NCBI GenBank assembly: GCA_041398905.1
Contig: JAWKTV010000005.1
Location: 124,001-188,000, forward strand
From: JAWKTV01 sp041398905
Lineage (GTDB): Bacteria > Planctomycetota > Planctomycetia > Planctomycetales > Planctomycetaceae
Direction of reading: 5' to 3'
DNA: 64,000 bases
Of this stretch, positions 62,686 to 64,000 are shown piece by piece; within the stretch, counting starts at the first letter, position 1; each line of letters opens with the position of its first letter. Position numbers and translations under genes: made by a program. The notes under the pieces are model-generated. The model made no database searches and was not told the origin of the DNA. It saw nothing but the letters and a program-made list of their open reading frames with translations.

Positions 62686-64000
62686 ATGAAGAGACAGCAT
62701 GCCGCAATGTCGGTCTGGTTGCTGCTCGCCATGTTGGCAATCGAGCCAGGCTTCGCAACCGCTCAGAACGTCGAGATTCGTCCCCGCGGGATGCGGGAAT
62801 CTTACGAGCCGGTTCGCAGCTTTCTGCCGGCCGGTACCGAGTCATCCGCCGGTCGATCGACACACATCGCTGTCGCCGGTGCGGTGCAGCAGCCCGCGGT
62901 CTACAGCGTCTCGTCGGCCGTCACCTTCAATGATCTGATTGACGCGGCTGGCGGCCCTGCTCCGGATGCCTCGGCGACGGTGTATGTGGTGCGAGGCGGC
63001 CGTGTTCTGCAAGGCTTCTATGATCCAACTCGCCGCAGCCAAGAGGACCCAGTCGGTCCGCTCACCGACCAGGATGTCGTGATCCTTCGCCCGCTTCCTG
63101 GTGTGCGGACGGCTCACTTCCAAAGTGTGCGCACCGCATCGGACGCACCGCTGGCTGGCTCGGGGGTCCGTCCGCCCAGCGACGTTCGTCCCGCCTACGT
63201 TGTTTGCCTGAACACCACCACTCGTCCGGTGTTGCTGCCTTTGTCGCCCGCGGACGCGTCACTTGAAGTCCTGCTGTATGGACTGCTGCGTCTACCGCGC
63301 GAAATCGACCACACTCAAGTGTCGCTGATGCCCCCCACTGGCCAGCCGCCCCGCGATGGCACGTTACAGGACGGCACGGTCGTCGTGCTGCCTGCGAGCT
63401 GGCTTCAGCAGGGAATGATCCGCCCGGTCGAACCGTTTCCGCCAGCGATCCCTCTCAGTTCGACGAGCACGCACGCCGTCCCGATCGACGCACCGCGGGC
63501 CAAAGATGCCGCCGCCGATGCGAACCCCGTTGATCCGGCGACCGAGCAGCATGGTCCGAGCCTGTCCGACAATCCCGGTCTCGCGCCTGGACTCTCGCCC
63601 GGTCGACAACTCCTGGATCCGATCGAGATTCCTGGAGTTCCGTTTGTTGTTGGTCGACCGCCCGTGCAGCCACCCCGATACGATGCGGACGTCGTTGCAC
63701 AAGAGCCGCGTTTGAACTCGCCATCCCTGTCTCCGACTGTCAACGCCTCTCGCGTCGAGGACGCTGATCACCGAACGACGCATGTCCCGACCTTGTTCCG
63801 TGAGCGGAATCCGCAACCGATCGACTTGACCGACGAAACATCGACTGACTCGCGGGTGCTCCCTGCGGCCGCGACGATGACCACCACGCGAGGCACGCCG
63901 GCTCACTCGGCAACGATCCGCGATCGACTGCCGGAGCGAACGGCCGCCGCGTACACGGGGTCCCGCAGCGATTCCCTGACCGTCGGTCGAGCCATGAGCG
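62686..64000 (+). CDS. SLBB-domain secreted protein, 3' end beyond the right edge
   Basis: At least 438 codons, still open at the window end. The start ATG at 62686 has AGGAG five bases upstream. The signal peptide spans about residues 1-26 (VWLLLAMLAIEPGFATA). Residues about 63-125 form an SLBB (beta-grasp) domain like those of polysaccharide export proteins: HIAVAGAVQQPAVYSVSSAV, FNDLIDAAGGPAPDASATVY, then the loop to TDQDVVILRP. A second, weaker repeat may follow near YVVCLNTTTRPVLLPL. From about residue 260 the sequence is Pro/Ser/Thr/Asp-rich and looks disordered. Function unknown; binding of a cell-surface sugar is the family inference. Confidence 0.75.
   Translation, partial: MKRQHAAMSVWLLLAMLAIEPGFATAQNVEIRPRGMRESYEPVRSFLPAGTESSAGRSTHIAVAGAVQQPAVYSVSSAVTFNDLIDAAGGPAPDASATVYVVRGGRVLQGFYDPTRRSQEDPVGPLTDQDVVILRPLPGVRTAHFQSVRTASDAPLAGSGVRPPSDVRPAYVVCLNTTTRPVLLPLSPADASLEVLLYGLLRLPREIDHTQVSLMPPTGQPPRDGTLQDGTVVVLPASWLQQGMIRPVEPFPPAIPLSSTSTHAVPIDAPRAKDAAADANPVDPATEQHGPSLSDNPGLAPGLSPGRQLLDPIEIPGVPFVVGRPPVQPPRYDADVVAQEPRLNSPSLSPTVNASRVEDADHRTTHVPTLFRERNPQPIDLTDETSTDSRVLPAAATMTTTRGTPAHSATIRDRLPERTAAAYTGSRSDSLTVGRAMS

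Noticed and set aside
1..64000. tRNA, rRNA, phage, integrase, transposase or plasmid functions
   Set aside because: I looked for T-loop signatures, transposase and integrase motifs and terminal repeats and found none I could support.

Overview
The window looks like chromosomal DNA from a GC-rich member of the Planctomycetota. The evidence is the gene content. There are four Tat-type DUF1501 proteins, two DUF1559-type proteins with prepilin-like N-termini, a large secreted protein resembling DUF1598, a secreted EF-hand protein, a BlaI/M56 peptidase pair and several signal-peptide proteins of a planctomycetal style. No rRNA, tRNA, CRISPR array, phage, integrase or insertion sequence was seen.

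Layout. 1-8.6 kb (mostly minus strand): a secreted protein fragment, a broken FAD-dependent oxidoreductase, dprA, a broken ABC ATPase (plus strand), and mutM overlapping a membrane-anchored oxidoreductase-like gene. 9-20.6 kb (plus strand): a DUF1598-like secreted protein, a beta-carbonic anhydrase with its own promoter and a terminator upstream, a small His-rich secreted protein followed by a CusB/CusA-type heavy-metal efflux pair, an L-lactate permease and a thioredoxin-fold secreted protein. 20.8-27.2 kb: a Gfo/Idh/MocA oxidoreductase and a cupin separated by two hairpins, then a TolC-like lipoprotein divergent from a GAF-HlyD fusion. 27.2-34 kb: a DUF1501 protein, a GT2-GT39 glycosyltransferase fusion, and a BlaI - M56 peptidase - prepilin-like operon with a recognisable operator. 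34-41.9 kb: acetyltransferase and cytochrome c', an RluB-type pseudouridine synthase with a huge Arg/Gly tail, two proteins with very acidic tails around a PfkB sugar kinase, a GT2 and a methyltransferase. 42-53.7 kb: a serpin, glgB, two DUF1501 genes, guaB and a DUF1559 gene. 53.9-64 kb: pabB, a haloalkane dehalogenase-like hydrolase overlapping a thermonuclease, an EF-hand protein, an intradiol dioxygenase, a fourth DUF1501 gene, an M28 peptidase, and an SLBB-domain protein that runs off the right edge.

A striking property of the sequence is that about a dozen otherwise well conserved genes are broken by single-base frameshifts. Wherever the missing base can be placed, it is usually one G or C missing from a run of three to five (for example 1747-1749, 3323-3327, 14934-14938, 15126-15128, 16624-16628, 53121-53123, 59308-59311). 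This looks like homopolymer error in the assembly rather than real gene decay, so the entries typed 'pseudogene' are probably intact in the organism.

The most interesting biology is the GAF-HlyD/TolC pair, the BlaI-controlled prepilin operon, the inhibitory-type serpin, and the low-complexity acidic and Arg/Gly-rich proteins. I did not find a system I could defend as wholly new.
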